NCBI GenBank assembly: GCA_964019695.1
Contig: OZ026518.1
Location: forward strand, 73,835,912 to 73,899,911
Direction of reading: 5' to 3'
Length of the DNA stretch: 64,000 nucleotides
Source: Loripinus fragilis
Lineage: Eukaryota; Mollusca; Bivalvia; Lucinida; Lucinidae
Positions 33,923 through 45,797 of this stretch are shown piece after piece. The position numbers were made by a program, and so were the translations under genes. Each line of letters opens with the position of its first letter. Within the stretch, counting starts at the first letter, position 1. The notes beneath the pieces are model-generated. The model did not search any database. It was not told where the DNA came from and saw nothing but the letters and a program-made list of their open reading frames with translations.

Positions 33923-34441
33923 AAGGTCTTGTGAACCTTCAAAAAAACTTTTTTTAAACTCCTATGGATAAAAAACCAGTAATGAGAGAAACAGAATGTC
34001 GAAAGCCCCATCAAAAAATTCGAAATGCTTACCAAGTTATGTAGGTTTCAAAATTTAATTAAATGAAAATATGCTAGAGGCTCATATGACGTCATTTGAG
34101 CTTTTTTACATATTAATTTTAATATATTTCATTCATTTTCATGTTATTTAATATTTTATTTGCTGAAAATGATTCAATATGATAAAATACAACATTTGCA
34201 TATAAAAGCTTTATTCTGCTGTTTTTAATTGCTTAGAAATCACACTACATAAAATCTGACATTTTGAAAAAAATCATCTCGAAACAATAACGTGGGCAGT
34301 GCTTATATGCTAATTTGCATAATTTTAAAACTTGTAGAACTTTTGACTCAGTAGGAATGTTAAGATTTTGGTTTTCTCATCACTGTCATTTAAACCACGA
34401 AGAATTTCAAAAAAATGTTTTTTGAAGATTCACAAGACCTT
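33923..34441. mobile_element. 519-bp MITE with TTA target duplication
   Basis: The left end AAGGTCTTGTGAACCTTCAA is matched by the inverse of the right end. Diverged inverted similarity continues for ~100 bp. TTA flanks both sides (33920-33922 and 34442-34444). A 3-bp TTA/TWA duplication with A-rich TIRs is typical of PIF/Harbinger-type MITEs (family knowledge), but no transposase is present to confirm it. Confidence 0.8.
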
Positions 34442-34444
34442 TTA

Positions 34445-35550
34445 CAAAATAATGAAAGCAGTGTTTACAGACTTACAGAAACTGAAGAGTTGCATGGACA
34501 AAACTTTTTCACACATTAATATAAACAATCTTATTTTGTATTTCGTCATTTATTTCAAGAGTCATCTTGTTGGGTTGTGTCAAACGTCACACCAACATCT
34601 AAGCTTATCTGGAGATTGTCGCTTTAATTCTAATCTGGAAAACTGTTGCAGTAGGGATAGAATGTGCGACCATTCCTTTACAAGGCAATTAGTTTATCCA
34701 ATATCTTTATCCACTGCTTAAATAGTCATGCATCTAAATGCTAATCTATAATCAAACATTACTCTTTATCCAGGTTTTTGGATTAATGAGCAAGGTGTTC
34801 TTTCGAGTTTGGTTTTGTTCGTGTGGGAATCTTATTTTCAAAATTTGCTAACGTTTTGTAATCTCTGCACTCGTGATTTTCAAATAGTTTATGTTTCTTA
34901 TCCATTCTTGTAAATTTTATCACATCAGTCCTATATGATACCTTGTTTGCTTTTCCCTTTGCTATACACTTTCCTGTTACCTGTTAAGAGAAAATGGATT
35001 CTATCTTTTTACCAACAACACCTGTTAGCTTTGCTATGCGCTCTACATGTTTGTCTGTATAGCGTCCATGTGAGTGTTTTAGGTTTTCTGAAATAGTATT
35101 GCTAAAATCATCTATATAAATTAGTTGTATAAGAGTCGTCTGCTGGTAACATTTCCAAACAGTTCAACCCAGATCAGGCCCAAAAGGTGTCAGGGCTGAT
35201 CTGGATCAAAACCTTTTGACACTCAGATGGTAGTCCTGAAACATGTTGTAGAAAAACGTTCCTTTTTATAAAAAAAGGAGATGACCACCCAAAACATACC
35301 CTACAGGCATAAAGTTCATTATATAAATAGTAAAAATTATTTTTTACATACATATCTAATTTGAAATTGTATTGATAAGCCCTTATTGTGTGTAAATTTT
35401 AGTCATGCTTGTATTATATGTGCCAAGGACGAGTGGCGGTTTAGAAATTTCGTTAATATTAAAATGAAGGTACAAGTAAGAAGTCGATGCATAATATTAG
35501 GTACTTATAATGCCTGTAGTTCCAAAAGTCCAGCATATTGACATTCCATA
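34445..35550. other. No gene; small hairpin at 35168-35203
   Basis: A short open frame at 34368-34721 overlaps the MITE end and is not supported. CCAGATCAGGCC is paired with an inverse copy ending at about 35203. No other feature. Confidence 0.4.
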
Positions 35551-35556
35551 AACTGA

Positions 35557-35702
35557 TCATACCAGCACCATTATTTTTCTTTCCAAATCTTCATCATCAA
35601 TATGTAATAGACCTCTGTATGTAAGTGATTTTGCATATTCTTGAACCCCATCCTCTGGCATTTTCTGGGCCTTACATGCATCACAACAATACCATTCTTG
35701 TA
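35557..35702 (-). pseudogene. PHD-finger-like 3' exon
   Basis: On the minus strand, the acceptor 'aatatttcag' precedes two bases plus QEWYCCDACKAQKMPEDGVQ and then EYAKSLTYRGLLHIDDEDLE, ending at a TGA at 35557-35559. W-Y-C-x2-x-x-C (WYCCDAC) matches the last zinc ligand pair of a PHD finger. The 2-base entry phase fits the exit phase of the exon at 37604-37678. PHD fingers bind histone tails or act as protein modules; function here is unknown. The complete finger may be degenerate (see upstream exons). Confidence 0.5.
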
Positions 35703-35999
35703 CTGAAATATTATGGAAATTATATTAATATACCTTATTATGGAATGAATGATAAAGAGTTTATGCTTGAAACATACACCTCGCATAAGTATATTTAATA
35801 CATTGTTTGTTATTGGTTTGTTTCTAACTGCATATATGATATGAAATGGAATTGTAAATCCTTATAAGACAAAAATAGCTAAATCAGTATAAGAACGCCG
35901 GGTATTTGAATTATACACTGTAGACGTTACTGGCCAAATCTATTCAATTAAATATTTATGTGATGGCAATTTACACGTAGCACTATTACATATAGAAAA

Positions 36000-36021
36000 C
36001 ACACACACACACACACAGATA
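36000..36021. repeat. (AC)n microsatellite
   Basis: About ten AC dinucleotides in a row. Confidence 0.9.
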
Positions 36022-36934
36022 TTGTGTTAATAATATGGTAAATAACTAAATTTATGTTTTATTTTGTAAAATTTGTATACATTTCCTGTTTTTGTTTTTC
36101 TTTCTATTTTGGTTATATGTGTGAATAACTATTTTTGTTGCACCCTATATGAAAGTTTAATTTCCACTTAAGTATATTATTTCACTCTTCTGTGTCTTAT
36201 AAGAATTAAACGAATGACTAGGAACAGAAAATAAATTCATCAAGCACGTCTAAATGACAAAGTCTTGTTATTTCTAGAATTATAGCTAAACACAGGCAGA
36301 TACATAAAAAACAAGATTAAAAGAAAGTGTCGCATCCAGTAATTGTTTAAACGAACTTGATGATTTTAAAACTTAAACAGACATTTAATGATTTTTAAAC
36401 AAATAATACTTACACATCAAATATCATTAAGTAAAACAATACATAGACAACTAATTATTTTTTCCAAGGGATAGTATATGAGAAAATATTGAATGCGCTG
36501 CTTGCATGAAGTGTGTATTCTAAGCGGCTATTTCTTTTATTATTAATCTATCAATTTTATTTTTGTCGTTTCACTTCGCTAGTGGTTTTATGATATATTT
36601 ATTTTTGCATTTTCTAGTGTCATTATCATGTTGATAATAGCAAACAGCTGGTTGGTCTACTTTTATTGTCATTCATTTCTTGTGAATTTGTCACTTTAAG
36701 ACAATTTGTTTTGGTCATGTGAAGATATTGATTATATCGATTCATAATATCTGCCCTTTTCTTCTGATTAACGTGTGTGCTTAAGCTTATAATTGTTTTA
36801 AACACAATTTTAAGCTGCTATGGATTTTGTGATTATCTGAATGTATGACACCCGCAACAAAATCACATATTTTATGCATGAAATAAGATTCTAACATTAT
36901 ATGTTAATAATTTTTTTTTTTCAAGATTGGCTAA

Positions 36935-37303
36935 CACTATAAGCAGATGATTAATCGATAAGATATGGTTCTTTCATGCAAACCAAAAATCGGTGTGTCT
37001 GGATGAACATCAGAATTAAGGGCGAGTCTGGTACCTTGAAATTAGATTGAGCCCTCCAGTAATTTTCTTAGTGACTGTTCGAAGGTGGTGCTTTTTGTGC
37101 ATCTTATTTGATAATTATCTTTGCCAAACTACCAAGTCTGATTCTTGTAGCCTTCAGCTCACCTGTTGGGAAAAGTCTGACCTCTTTGCTCTCTTGTATG
37201 GAATGGTTTCTTGATTGTTTTTTGTCACTTTTCTTTGCGGTGTCCTGGGTTGGTGTTGTTATTGATTGTATCGAATACCAAACTTTGCATCTTCATTACT
37301 TTA
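36935..37303 (+). mobile_element. Dispersed element R, diverged copy
   Basis: It matches, in reverse complement, the insert at 46744-47150: 'tctttcatgcaaaccaaa', 'cagaattaagggcgag', 'gccctccagtaa', 'ttgattgtatcga' and 'tttgcatcttcatta'. Divergence is high, so this is an old copy. A short open frame over it (37108-37338) is not conserved with the other copy. Confidence 0.65.
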
Positions 37304-37603
37304 TATATATCATTATAAACAAAATGACTGAGTTCTGAACTTATTATGTATACATTCTGATATTATAGGACGTGCTTATATTTAATTGTACTATATACAA
37401 GCTATTAAACTTGCGTTCTTTTCAATTTTACACAGCTGAGATGGAATCTCCAACCTTTCTTGCAGTTCTGTTTTGAGTCACATTTGATAAACTTATACCT
37501 TTTTGTGTTATCCTTGCAGCAAAAGAGTGTGTATTTATGACACTTTTATCCTCACACTATCAATCCCTCCCTTCATAATCTGTCACAGATTCAACGTTCA
37601 CAC

Positions 37604-37678
37604 CGGTAGCGTGAAACCATCTCCCATTTTTGGAGTGTTGTAGGCCCGGACATTCTATCATATCTTCATTTTCGATAT
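37604..37678 (-). pseudogene. PHD-like middle exon (75 nt)
   Basis: Acceptor 'catgtatttttag' and possible donor G|gtgtga. With the preceding exon it reads through a junction Asp into IENEDMIECPGLQHSKNGRW, then FHAT. DMIEC and RWFH match the core of PHD fingers (M-I-x-C and W-F-H), but the expected Cys after WFH is missing and one ligand in the first part is unclear. All three junction phases are compatible (1/2 splits). The downstream reading past the donor runs into a stop. Confidence 0.45.
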
Positions 37679-38137
37679 CTAAAAATACATGTAGTGAAAG
37701 TTAAATAATTTATCAAACATATGCGGTGTTTGTTGTGATAAAATGACATTGTACAGCATTTGTATAAAAGTTTGATCTGTTTCATAGCAAGCATAACGAC
37801 AAATTATTTGTTTTAATTAGCCAGTATGAAAGAACATCAACATTTTGTTAAATATCATTAAATATCTCCATAATTACTGCACATAATTTATGTTAATTTA
37901 ATTTCTGTAAATTACAGTATAATAATAAAATTTTGCATTCAATATGTCAACCAATATTGTTGACCAGACAAACTCTGTTGGCGGCAGAAGTCTGCTGTTT
38001 TCTAATATTGAATGGTGTCTCTATTTCTGAAGGATTCAATTTTCCACAATATTAATTGTAAAATGTACAACATTCATATTAATTGATTTTGATAATTAAC
38101 ATGGAATGTATAAATATTTAAACACAAATTTCCAAAC

Positions 38138-38250
38138 CTTTGCCATCATCATATATACAAAAGTGTATATCACTATCTCCACAAGAGTTGTTTTCTTCAT
38201 TCTGAAATTGTTCTACATCCATGTTAGGCCAGATTTCACCCACTATAATG
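38138..38250 (-). pseudogene. PHD-associated exon, duplicate 1
   Basis: 113 nt between acceptor 'atctatccag' and donor AAAG|gtttgg. It reads IIVGEIWPNMDVEQFQNEEN then NSCGDSDIHFCIYDDGK. F-C-x-x-x-D looks like the first ligand pair of a PHD finger (C-x-C), with Tyr in place of the second Cys. The exit phase matches the exon at 37604-37678. Duplicate 2 is at 38528-38640. Confidence 0.45.
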
Positions 38251-38527
38251 CTGGATAGATTTTCTAGGAAGCCTAAATTCATGTTAATTTAATTTCTGAA
38301 AATTACAGTATAATAATAAAATTTTGCATTCAATATGTCAACCAATATTGTTGACCAGACAAACTCTGTTGGCGGAAGACTGCTGTTTTCTAATATTGAA
38401 TGTTGTCTCTATTTCTGAAGGATCCAATTTTCCACAATATTAATTGTAAAATGTACAACATTCATATTAAGTAATTGATTTTGATAATTAACATGGAAAG
38501 TATAAATTTTAAACACAATTTCCAAAC

Positions 38528-38640
38528 CTTCGCCATCATCATATATACAATAGTGTATATCACGATCTCCATAAGAGTTGTTTTCTTCATTCTGAATTTG
38601 TTCTATATCCATGTTAGGCCAGATTACACCCACTATAATG
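38528..38640 (-). pseudogene. PHD-associated exon, duplicate 2
   Basis: Same length, phase and splice signals as 38138-38250. It reads IIVGVIWPNMDIEQIQNEEN then NSYGDRDIHYCIYDDGE. Both duplicates stay open, with both amino-acid and silent changes. Joining both copies in tandem would shift the frame (113 is not a multiple of 3), so the pair could only work as alternatives. Confidence 0.45.
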
Positions 38641-38672
38641 CTGGATAGATTTTCTAGGAAACCTTAATCAAT

Positions 38673-39020
38673 TTGAGGTTTATTGAAAAATAAAGTAACT
38701 GGGATTGAAGACTAAATCTGGTTATTTCTGTGTTATTTTTATGCAGCTCGTAATATTTAATGTACATGAACATGAAAATAATTCTTACTCTACATGTATG
38801 GTATGGCATGAGAGTATCAAAAATAATGGCCTTATTTTTGACAAATTAACATTATTGAAATACAGAAAGTAAGACTCAAACGGTAATTTACTTTGTTTTT
38901 TTCATTTTATCAATATGTATATCAACCTTAACCCGAAAAATTACTGATTATCATAGGGTAATAGCACACAGACAAACTGCACCAGAACTGTGATGAACCA
39001 TAAATGGAATTACAGACCAG
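38673..39020. other. No gene recognised
   Basis: AT-rich spacer. Confidence 0.4.
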
Positions 39021-39763
39021 CACAACAGTAGTTCAAACTGGGAATCAAACAATGTTAAACTACCACCATTCAATGGGAAAGAGGTTTGGAAGGTGTGGAT
39101 AAAGAGGTTTGGAAGGTGTGGATAAACAGGTTTGAAACAGTAGCCCAGATAAAGCACTGGGATGAAGAGACAAGATTAGGTAATCTTATCCCAAGACTGC
39201 AAGGTAAGACAGGAGATTTTGCCTTTACACAGTTTTCCAGACACACCCTAAGACAGTATAGTGAGCTTATTAAAGAACTAAACAGTCGGTTTGGGTGGTG
39301 GAAACAACAAAGATGTATACTGCTAGGATTAGCCAGTGAAGCCAAAAGCCAGGTGAAACAGCTGAAGAATATGTAGCTAAGTTGAAACGCTTTTATGCAA
39401 AGGCATATGATTTAAACTCGACAGAAGGATCATGTCTGGAGTTTCTTAGCTGGTTTGAGAGACGCAGGTGCTCGTTTTGAGATTGAATACAATAAAGAGC
39501 CAGAAGATATTGATGAAGCAGTATATCATGTGGTGAATTTTGTACAAACTAGACACAGAAGCTCAACAGATGTAGTATCGGATAGAAGAAACAAGAAGTA
39601 CGCCAGAAGAATGACCTCAAGTTGTGATAGTTCCGATAATAACAGTGATTTAGAAGATGATGGTGAGATGATAAATCATGCAATGTATCACATTGAGAAA
39701 CACTCTAATCAAATTAACACGATGAAACAAAGAAAAGGGCTCATGACTAACAGTCAGAGCTAA
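39021..39763 (+). pseudogene. Ty3/gypsy-type retrotransposon gag remnant
   Basis: The reading matches the retrotransposon Gag (capsid) pattern: a LPPFNGK start, W-x2-W-x2-RFE, then a helical region with LIPRLQGKTGDFAF, and YSELIKELNSRF. The C-terminal part is an acidic/basic Ser-Asp-rich tail ending at 39763. Breaks are a short duplication near 39080-39110, a frame change near 39290, an in-frame stop near 39333 and another frame change before 39455. No nucleocapsid knuckle, protease, RT or LTR was found nearby, so this is an orphan remnant. An ancestral domesticated copy is less likely given the breaks. Confidence 0.65.
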
Positions 39764-39847
39764 AGAAAACCTCAAGTTGAGCCATGGTGGATCCAGCTAC
39801 ATATGAGCATCAGGCACCAACCCACAGATTAAAGCTTTATATCAGAG

Positions 39848-39960
39848 CTGTCATAGAGTCTGAGGCCTGACCCACTGTCGTGCAATTAAAGAGGAAACCA
39901 TATAGCTAGGCGGCTAAGAGCCAAGATTGTGCTATTCCGGATACAAGCATGAAACTTTCC
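39848..39960. repeat. Fragment shared with insert at 47.3 kb
   Basis: 'catagagtctgaggcctgac', 'gtgcaattaaagaggaaa' and 'caagcatgaa' match 47285-47380 in the same orientation. They indicate a second dispersed sequence that also occurs in the insert in LINE copy A. Confidence 0.6.
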
Positions 39961-40776
39961 AAACTTCTTAAGGTTGGTGAGCTGATGATTTTTGGATATA
40001 GAACCACTTCGGCAAATTTCCTCTGCGCATGCGCAAGGCAAAATTCACTTCCGTTATATAGAAATTTTGGTCTCACTTGACTACACAGACCTATAATTGC
40101 GTTTACCATGGTAAAAAATCGACACACTATATCTCTAGATACCTTAAAGACATAAACATATATTTTAAATAGTTTCCATAATTACGCATGCACAAACTAA
40201 ATAATACTTCCGGTTATCTCATTTAACGATGTCAAAACAGTAGAGACCATTGAATAAATGGACTACTTAATTTTTTTGACTGGGAAATAAATGTGTTATG
40301 CACACTCATTTATCCAATTATTTTTGCTGCACATGCATTCACGCTAGAGAGCCACTGTACTAGAACAATGCAGTCATCGCAGGTAGATTGCAGTCGATGA
40401 GGGCACAAACTTACTGTGATCCATTCTATGAGCTAGTTCTTTACAGCAGTTAATTTTCATGATGATGTTTTCAGTTGCAATTATCACTTAGGTATTGTAG
40501 TCCATTCTGGGTCAATTGGAGCCTTTGAATTCTAAAACTAGCTAAGTATCAGCCAATTTCTGGACAGCCAGTGGGATTTTTTATGTGTATGAAATGTGTT
40601 CACAGATTAATGAGACGCTATTTTAGTCATTAGTTATGAAGAATACAAATAAGTTAACGAATAGAATGTTTTGCTTATTTCTGTTTTTTTTTTTTTTTTT
40701 GTGAAGTTGTAAACCATTTCGTAGTTGTATGCAAAATTTATGTAGTCAAGGGCATTGTACTAGAAGTCGAGGGTCT
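39961..40776. other. No gene recognised
   Basis: Contains a T tract near 40684-40702 and ordinary AT-rich sequence up to the LINE target site. Confidence 0.4.
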
Positions 40777-40792
40777 AAATATAATCAATTTG
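40777..40792. repeat. Left TSD of LINE copy 1
   Basis: AAATATAATCAATTTG, identical to 45821-45836. Confidence 0.95.
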
Positions 40793-40793
40793 C

Positions 40794-41747
40794 CCTGCCT
40801 TAAGCAAGCAGAGCTGCGAACATATTCTTGAGTTCATGGGTGAACAAGGTGTTACAGATGTACGTAGAATTAATGTTCACCGTGATGGAGCACTCAAACC
40901 AACCAACACTTTTGTTTTTACTTTCGACTCACCAGTTCTACCAGCAAATGTCAAAATAGGCTTTATTCAGGCAAAAGTTGACGTGTATATCCCAAATCCA
41001 CTTAGATGTTATAAATGTCAAGTGTTTGGCCACCACGAAAATAAGTGTGGCAGACAAGCGATATGCGTCAACTGCAGTATGCCTGAACATTGCGCATCTG
41101 GCCAGTGTCAAAGACCTGCCAAGTGTGCCAACTGCTCAGGTGATCATTCTGCTAACTCAAAAGATTGCCCACAATGGGAGAAAGAGAGAAAAATCCTTAA
41201 AATAAAATGTGAAAATAACTTGTCATTTCCAGAAGCTCGTAAGCAATTCGAACAATTTTACCAAGCTAGGACATATGCAAGTGCTGTGAAACCAGGCACT
41301 TGCAACAAATCTACAGAAACTCACAACAACAGCACACAGACGGACGACAGTTTTACAGAATATTTAAAACAACAAACACAAGAAAAACAACAAGAACCCT
41401 CTAAAGGAAAACCCCAAGAAAAGGGTAATCGATCTCGTCCAGGGCAAACCCTTAAGCCAGCAACCCTGGAGATGATTAGGAAAGATGAAGAGAAGAAGAA
41501 AAAAGAAGAGAAAGACAAACTCAAAAAACAACAAAAAGATGAAAGACGACAACAATATATCAAAGAAAAAGCACAGAAAGATAAAGAAGAAGCTGAAAAA
41601 GCAATACTAGCTCAGAAGAATCCATTTTCTGTGTTTAAAAAGGATGATGAGGAAGATGACATGGACGATGATTCTGTGGTTTTCACAGACTCTTCCTCCA
41701 GTGATCACCTCCCTAAAGGCACACTTTCACGCTTACCAACAACTTAA
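40794..41747 (+). pseudogene. LINE ORF1 (gag-like), 5'-truncated, copy 1
   Basis: An RNA-binding ORF1 protein of the I/Jockey type. It retains INVHRDGALKP, then zinc knuckles CYKCQVFGHHENKC, CVNCSMPEHCASGQC and CANCSGDHSANSKDC (CCHC type, some variant). A linker follows, then a highly charged Lys/Glu coiled region (EEKKKKEEKDKLKKQQKDER) and an acidic tail ending in LPTT. The reading frame is open from the truncation to TAA at 41745-41747. ORF1 chaperones the element RNA in the RNP (family knowledge). The N-terminal part seen in copy B is missing here. Confidence 0.88.
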
Positions 41748-41750
41748 ACA

Positions 41751-44700
41751 ATGGAAGGTGTCAATCTAACCATTATTTTAGTATCTCTTTTAATATTATT
41801 TTCAAGTATGGATTTTAAACATAAAATTATTCAATGGAATTGTCGAGGTTTGAAACCTAATTTTAATGAAGTATCTCTATTGATTTCCGAATATAATCCA
41901 TCTATATTTTGTGTTCAAGAGACATTTCTTAAACCAGATGATAACATCTCATTATGAGGTTTTAATATATATAACTATGTTCATACTGATTGTCTGAGGC
42001 CCTCTGGTGGTGCCTCGGTGTTTGTAAAATCATCTTTCCCACAAAGAAAGATTGATTTACAAACAGAACTACAAGCAACTGCAGTATCTGTCACTCTTGA
42101 CAAAGAAATAACCATATGTTCTGTATATATTCCCCCATCATTTTCTCTTAATTCTCAACACCTGGACAGTTTACTACAACAACTTCCTTCTCCTTATATC
42201 ATATTAGGTGACTTCAATGGTCACAATATCCTCTGGGGTGGTAAAAACAATGATTCCAGAGGTGAGCTTATCGAAAATTTCTTAACAAAAAATGATATAT
42301 GTATTATGAATGATAAATCATACACTTATCTTTCTACAAGTGCAAAGTCCTTTTCCTCTATTGATCTTTCCTTCTGTCACCCATCACTCTTTCTTGATTA
42401 TAATTGGTCTGTGAGTAAAGACCAACATAATAGTGATCACTTCCCTATCATCATTGAACAGAACACTTTTTCCACTGAGGACCACAATCCAAAGTGGAAA
42501 TTAAATAGAGCCAACTGGGATCTATTTAATACTCTATGCACTGGTGAATTAATACCAGAAAACTTCAAAGAATCTTCTGATCCCATATCTGACTTTACTT
42601 CTTCTCTTATAGAAATATCTAAAGAATGTATTCCTCAAACCTCGACAAATCCAACTAAAAGTAATCCATGGTACAACGACGACTGTAAAGAGGCAATTAA
42701 ACAACGTAAACAAGCTCTATCTAAATTTAAAAAATCTCCAAATTCCAACAACTTGAATGACGTTAAAGTATTTAGAGCTAAAGCCCGCAGAACAATTAAA
42801 CTTTCGAAACGTAAGTCATGGAGATCTTATGTTTCGAAAATCAATCATAAAACACCTATTAAAAAGGTTTGGGATATGATAAGAAAAATCTCTGGAAAAA
42901 ACAAATCCCCCAGTTACACACATTTAAACATGGTGGGTACTGACAGCAAAGCAACTTCAAAAACAGACATTGCTGACACTTTAGGAGAAACTTTTTGTCA
43001 CAATTCATCATCATTCAAGTACTCTGAATCCTTCAGAAAGATTAAAACTGAACAAGAGAAAGTTAAATTGAATTTTAAATCACAAAATGATGAAATTTAT
43101 AACAAAGATTTTAATTTAGATGAATTAGTTGAAGCTATTCAACTATCACATGACTCAGCCACGGGTCCTGACGAGATCCACTATCAAATGCTTAAACATC
43201 TCCCAGATACTTCTCTTGAAACCCTTTTGAATATATTTAATTACATTTGGACTACTGGTAAATTTCCAGAAGATTGGACCTTAGCAACCATAATCCCAAT
43301 TCCCAAACCTGGGAAAGATCCTGCGGAACCTAATAATTATAGACCTATAGCTTTAACAAGTTGTCTATGTAAAACACTTGAAAGAATGATAAATAAAAGA
43401 CTTACTTGGTTTTTAGAATCCAATAATCATATATCGCGGTTTCAGTCTGGTTTCAGATCTGACCGCAGTACAACTGATAATTTAGTTAGATTGGAAACCT
43501 TCATACGTGATGCCTTTATTAAAAAGGAACATGTAGTTGCTGTGTTTTTTGATTTGGAAAAAGCTTATGATACCACGTGGAGATATGGCATTTTAAAAGA
43601 TATCCACAAACTAGGATTAAGAGGTAGACTTCCTACATTCATTGAAAACTTCCTTGCAGACCGCGCCATGCAAGTCCGAGTTGGCTCCTCTCTGTCTGAC
43701 TATTATGACCAGGAGCAAGGTGTACCTCAAGGGGGTGTGCTATCTACAACACTTTTTAGTATCAAAATTAATGATATTGTGAAATGTTTAGGTAATCTTA
43801 CTGATTGCTCATTATACGTTGACGACTTCTGTATCTGTTATCGCTCGAAAAGCATGGCAACAATTGAACGTCAACTACAACAAAATTTGAATAAGATTGA
43901 AAATTGGGCAACAAGCAATGGCTTTAAGTTTTCCAAATCAAAAACACAGTGTGTACATTTCTGTCAGTTGCGTAAGCAACATGATGATCCGGTTTTACAT
44001 TTATATGGATCACCTATTCCAGTTGTTGAGGAATCTAAATTCCTTGGCATTTTATTTGATAGAAAACTCAGTTTTATACCCCATATTAAATATCTCAAAG
44101 CTAAATGTTTAAAAGCATTGAATCTTTTAAAAGTGCTTTCCCATACTTCTTGGGGTGCAGACCGAACTACACTTCTAAAGCTGTATCGGTCTCTAGTCCG
44201 GTCAAAATTAGACTATGGCTGTATCATATATGGCTCTGCACGAAAATCATATCTTCAAATGCTTGATCCTATACATAACCAAGGACTAAGATTAGCTTTA
44301 GGGGCTTTTAGAACTTCTCCTGTTGCTAGTCTCTATGTGGAAGCAGATGAACCATCACTATATTCACGAAGAGAGAAACTCTCTTTGCAATATGCTATAA
44401 GACTTGCTGCTAACCCATCAAATCCTGCTTATGAAGTTACATTCCCACCAAATTATGTTAATTTGTATGAACAAAAACCTAAAGCTATTAAATCATTTGG
44501 CATCAGAATTTCACCACTTTTAGAATCTGCCGATATCAAACCACAAAATATTGAAAAACATTTTACACCAAATATTCCAGCTTGGTGCATGAAACCACCA
44601 GAAATACTTTTTGATTTACATTCCGGGAAAAAATCTGAATCAAATCCACACATATTAAAAGATGATTTCAGAAAAATGCAAAGTCGTTATAAGAATTACC

Positions 44701-45500
44701 AACAAATTTATACTGATGGGTCAAAGGAAGACTCAAAGGTTGGTTGTGCTGTTATATCAGACAACCATAGTAATATGCAACGTATACCTGACGATTCATC
44801 AATTTTCACTGCTGAAGCCAAAGCAGTTGATCTAGCTTTAGATTTCATTAGCACTTGTGATGCAAACAATAAATTTATTATATTTTCTGACTCGCTCTCT
44901 GTATTGAAAGCAATGAACCATACCAGTTCAAAGAATCCACAGATTCAGAAACTTTTAGAAAAATGTCATGAGCTTTTAACTTATAAAGAAATTGTTCTCT
45001 GTTGGATTCCTAGTCATATAGGTATCCAAGGGAATGAGATGGTAGATAAGCAAGCAAAAACATCGCTTTCATTAGAACCAACTTCTTTTAAAATTCCATT
45101 TTCCAATTTTAAGCCCTCTATCAATAAATATATCTTGGAAGAATGGCAAACTTCATTGAATAACAGCATTGGTAATAAACTTCTTGACATCAAACAAACT
45201 ATTGGTGAATATCAATCGGTTGTTCGAAACATTAGAAGAGAAGAAGTAGTATTAGCTTTACTCCGCTTAGGTCATACAAGAGTCACTCATTCATACTTAC
45301 TACAAGGTGAAGAGCATCCTCAATGTGTTGGTTGCGACGCACCTTTCACTGTACGTCACTTCCTTTTGGAATGTGGCGATTTTGCACAAGTAAGAAATAA
45401 TTGCTTCCATGTTAATAACATGAAAGAATTATTTCAAGATATACATATTGATAGTATTATGACATTTTTAAGACAAATAAATCTTTTTAACAAAATCTAA
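41751..45500 (+). pseudogene. LINE ORF2 (EN-RT-RNase H), one nonsense codon, copy 1
   Basis: A 1249-codon polyprotein. The APE endonuclease occupies residues ~25-240: QWNCRG at ~28, the QE(T) catalytic Glu at ~57, GDFNGHN at ~153, SDHFPI at ~228. The RT follows, with NNYRPIALTS at ~528, FFDLEKAYD at ~600, QGVPQGGVLS and the catalytic LYVDDF at ~688. RNase H has YTDGSK at ~987, TAEAKA, FSDS and SHIGIQGNEMVD at ~1088. A C-terminal CVGCDAPFTVRHFLLEC lies at ~1191. A TGA at 41955-41957 (residue 69) disrupts the endonuclease; the rest is open. The start could be the first ATG or the Met at residue 20 just before the endonuclease. Confidence 0.92.
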
Positions 45501-45766
45501 TTGCTGTTTTTTAAAATCATGTTTTGTTTTACATTTGTATCAGACCATAATACGGATTATACTATGTTGTATTCTGTTCAGTTAAAGAACATGTACAGTT
45601 ATCTGAATAGCTCTTTGAAACTGTCAGATATTGTACGTGTTCTCTCCTGTCAACAATCGTATTGCAACTTATTTTCATAAAACAAACTCATCATCACCAT
45701 TCCTTTTATTTTATCTTATAAATTTTTAACTTTTTCCATCCTCATCATGTTTAGCTAATACCGTCT

Positions 45767-45797
45767 GACGCTAATGACCCACAAGGGTTGATGCGTC
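45767..45797 (+). other. LINE 3' stem-loop, copy 1
   Basis: The arms GACGC and GCGTC enclose an inner CCC/GGG pair with loop ACAA, immediately before GTTAAGCACC and the CAAA tail. The same fold is present in every 3' end of the family in the window. It is a candidate recognition structure for the RT, as 3' RNA structures are for other LINEs. Confidence 0.75.

Larger units (their letters stand above)
37891..38672. repeat. 391-bp direct tandem duplication containing an exon
   Basis: 37891-38281 and 38282-38672 are near-identical: 'tgttaatttaatttctg', 'attttgcattcaatatgtca', 'ccaatattgttgaccagaca', and so on to 'tggatagattttctaggaa'. Each half contains one 113-nt minus-strand exon with flanking splice signals. 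Confidence 0.9.

Noticed and set aside
41321..41563. Minus-strand open frames inside LINE ORF1 (also at 48387, 51081, 55621)
   Set aside because: Antisense shadows of the Lys/Glu-rich region, which reads as Ser/Phe/Leu on the other strand. They recur only because the LINE recurs.
43897..44112. Plus-strand 71-codon frames inside LINE ORF2 (also at 53720, 58281, 60505, 63288)
   Set aside because: Alternate-frame shadows of the RT domain with no independent motif.
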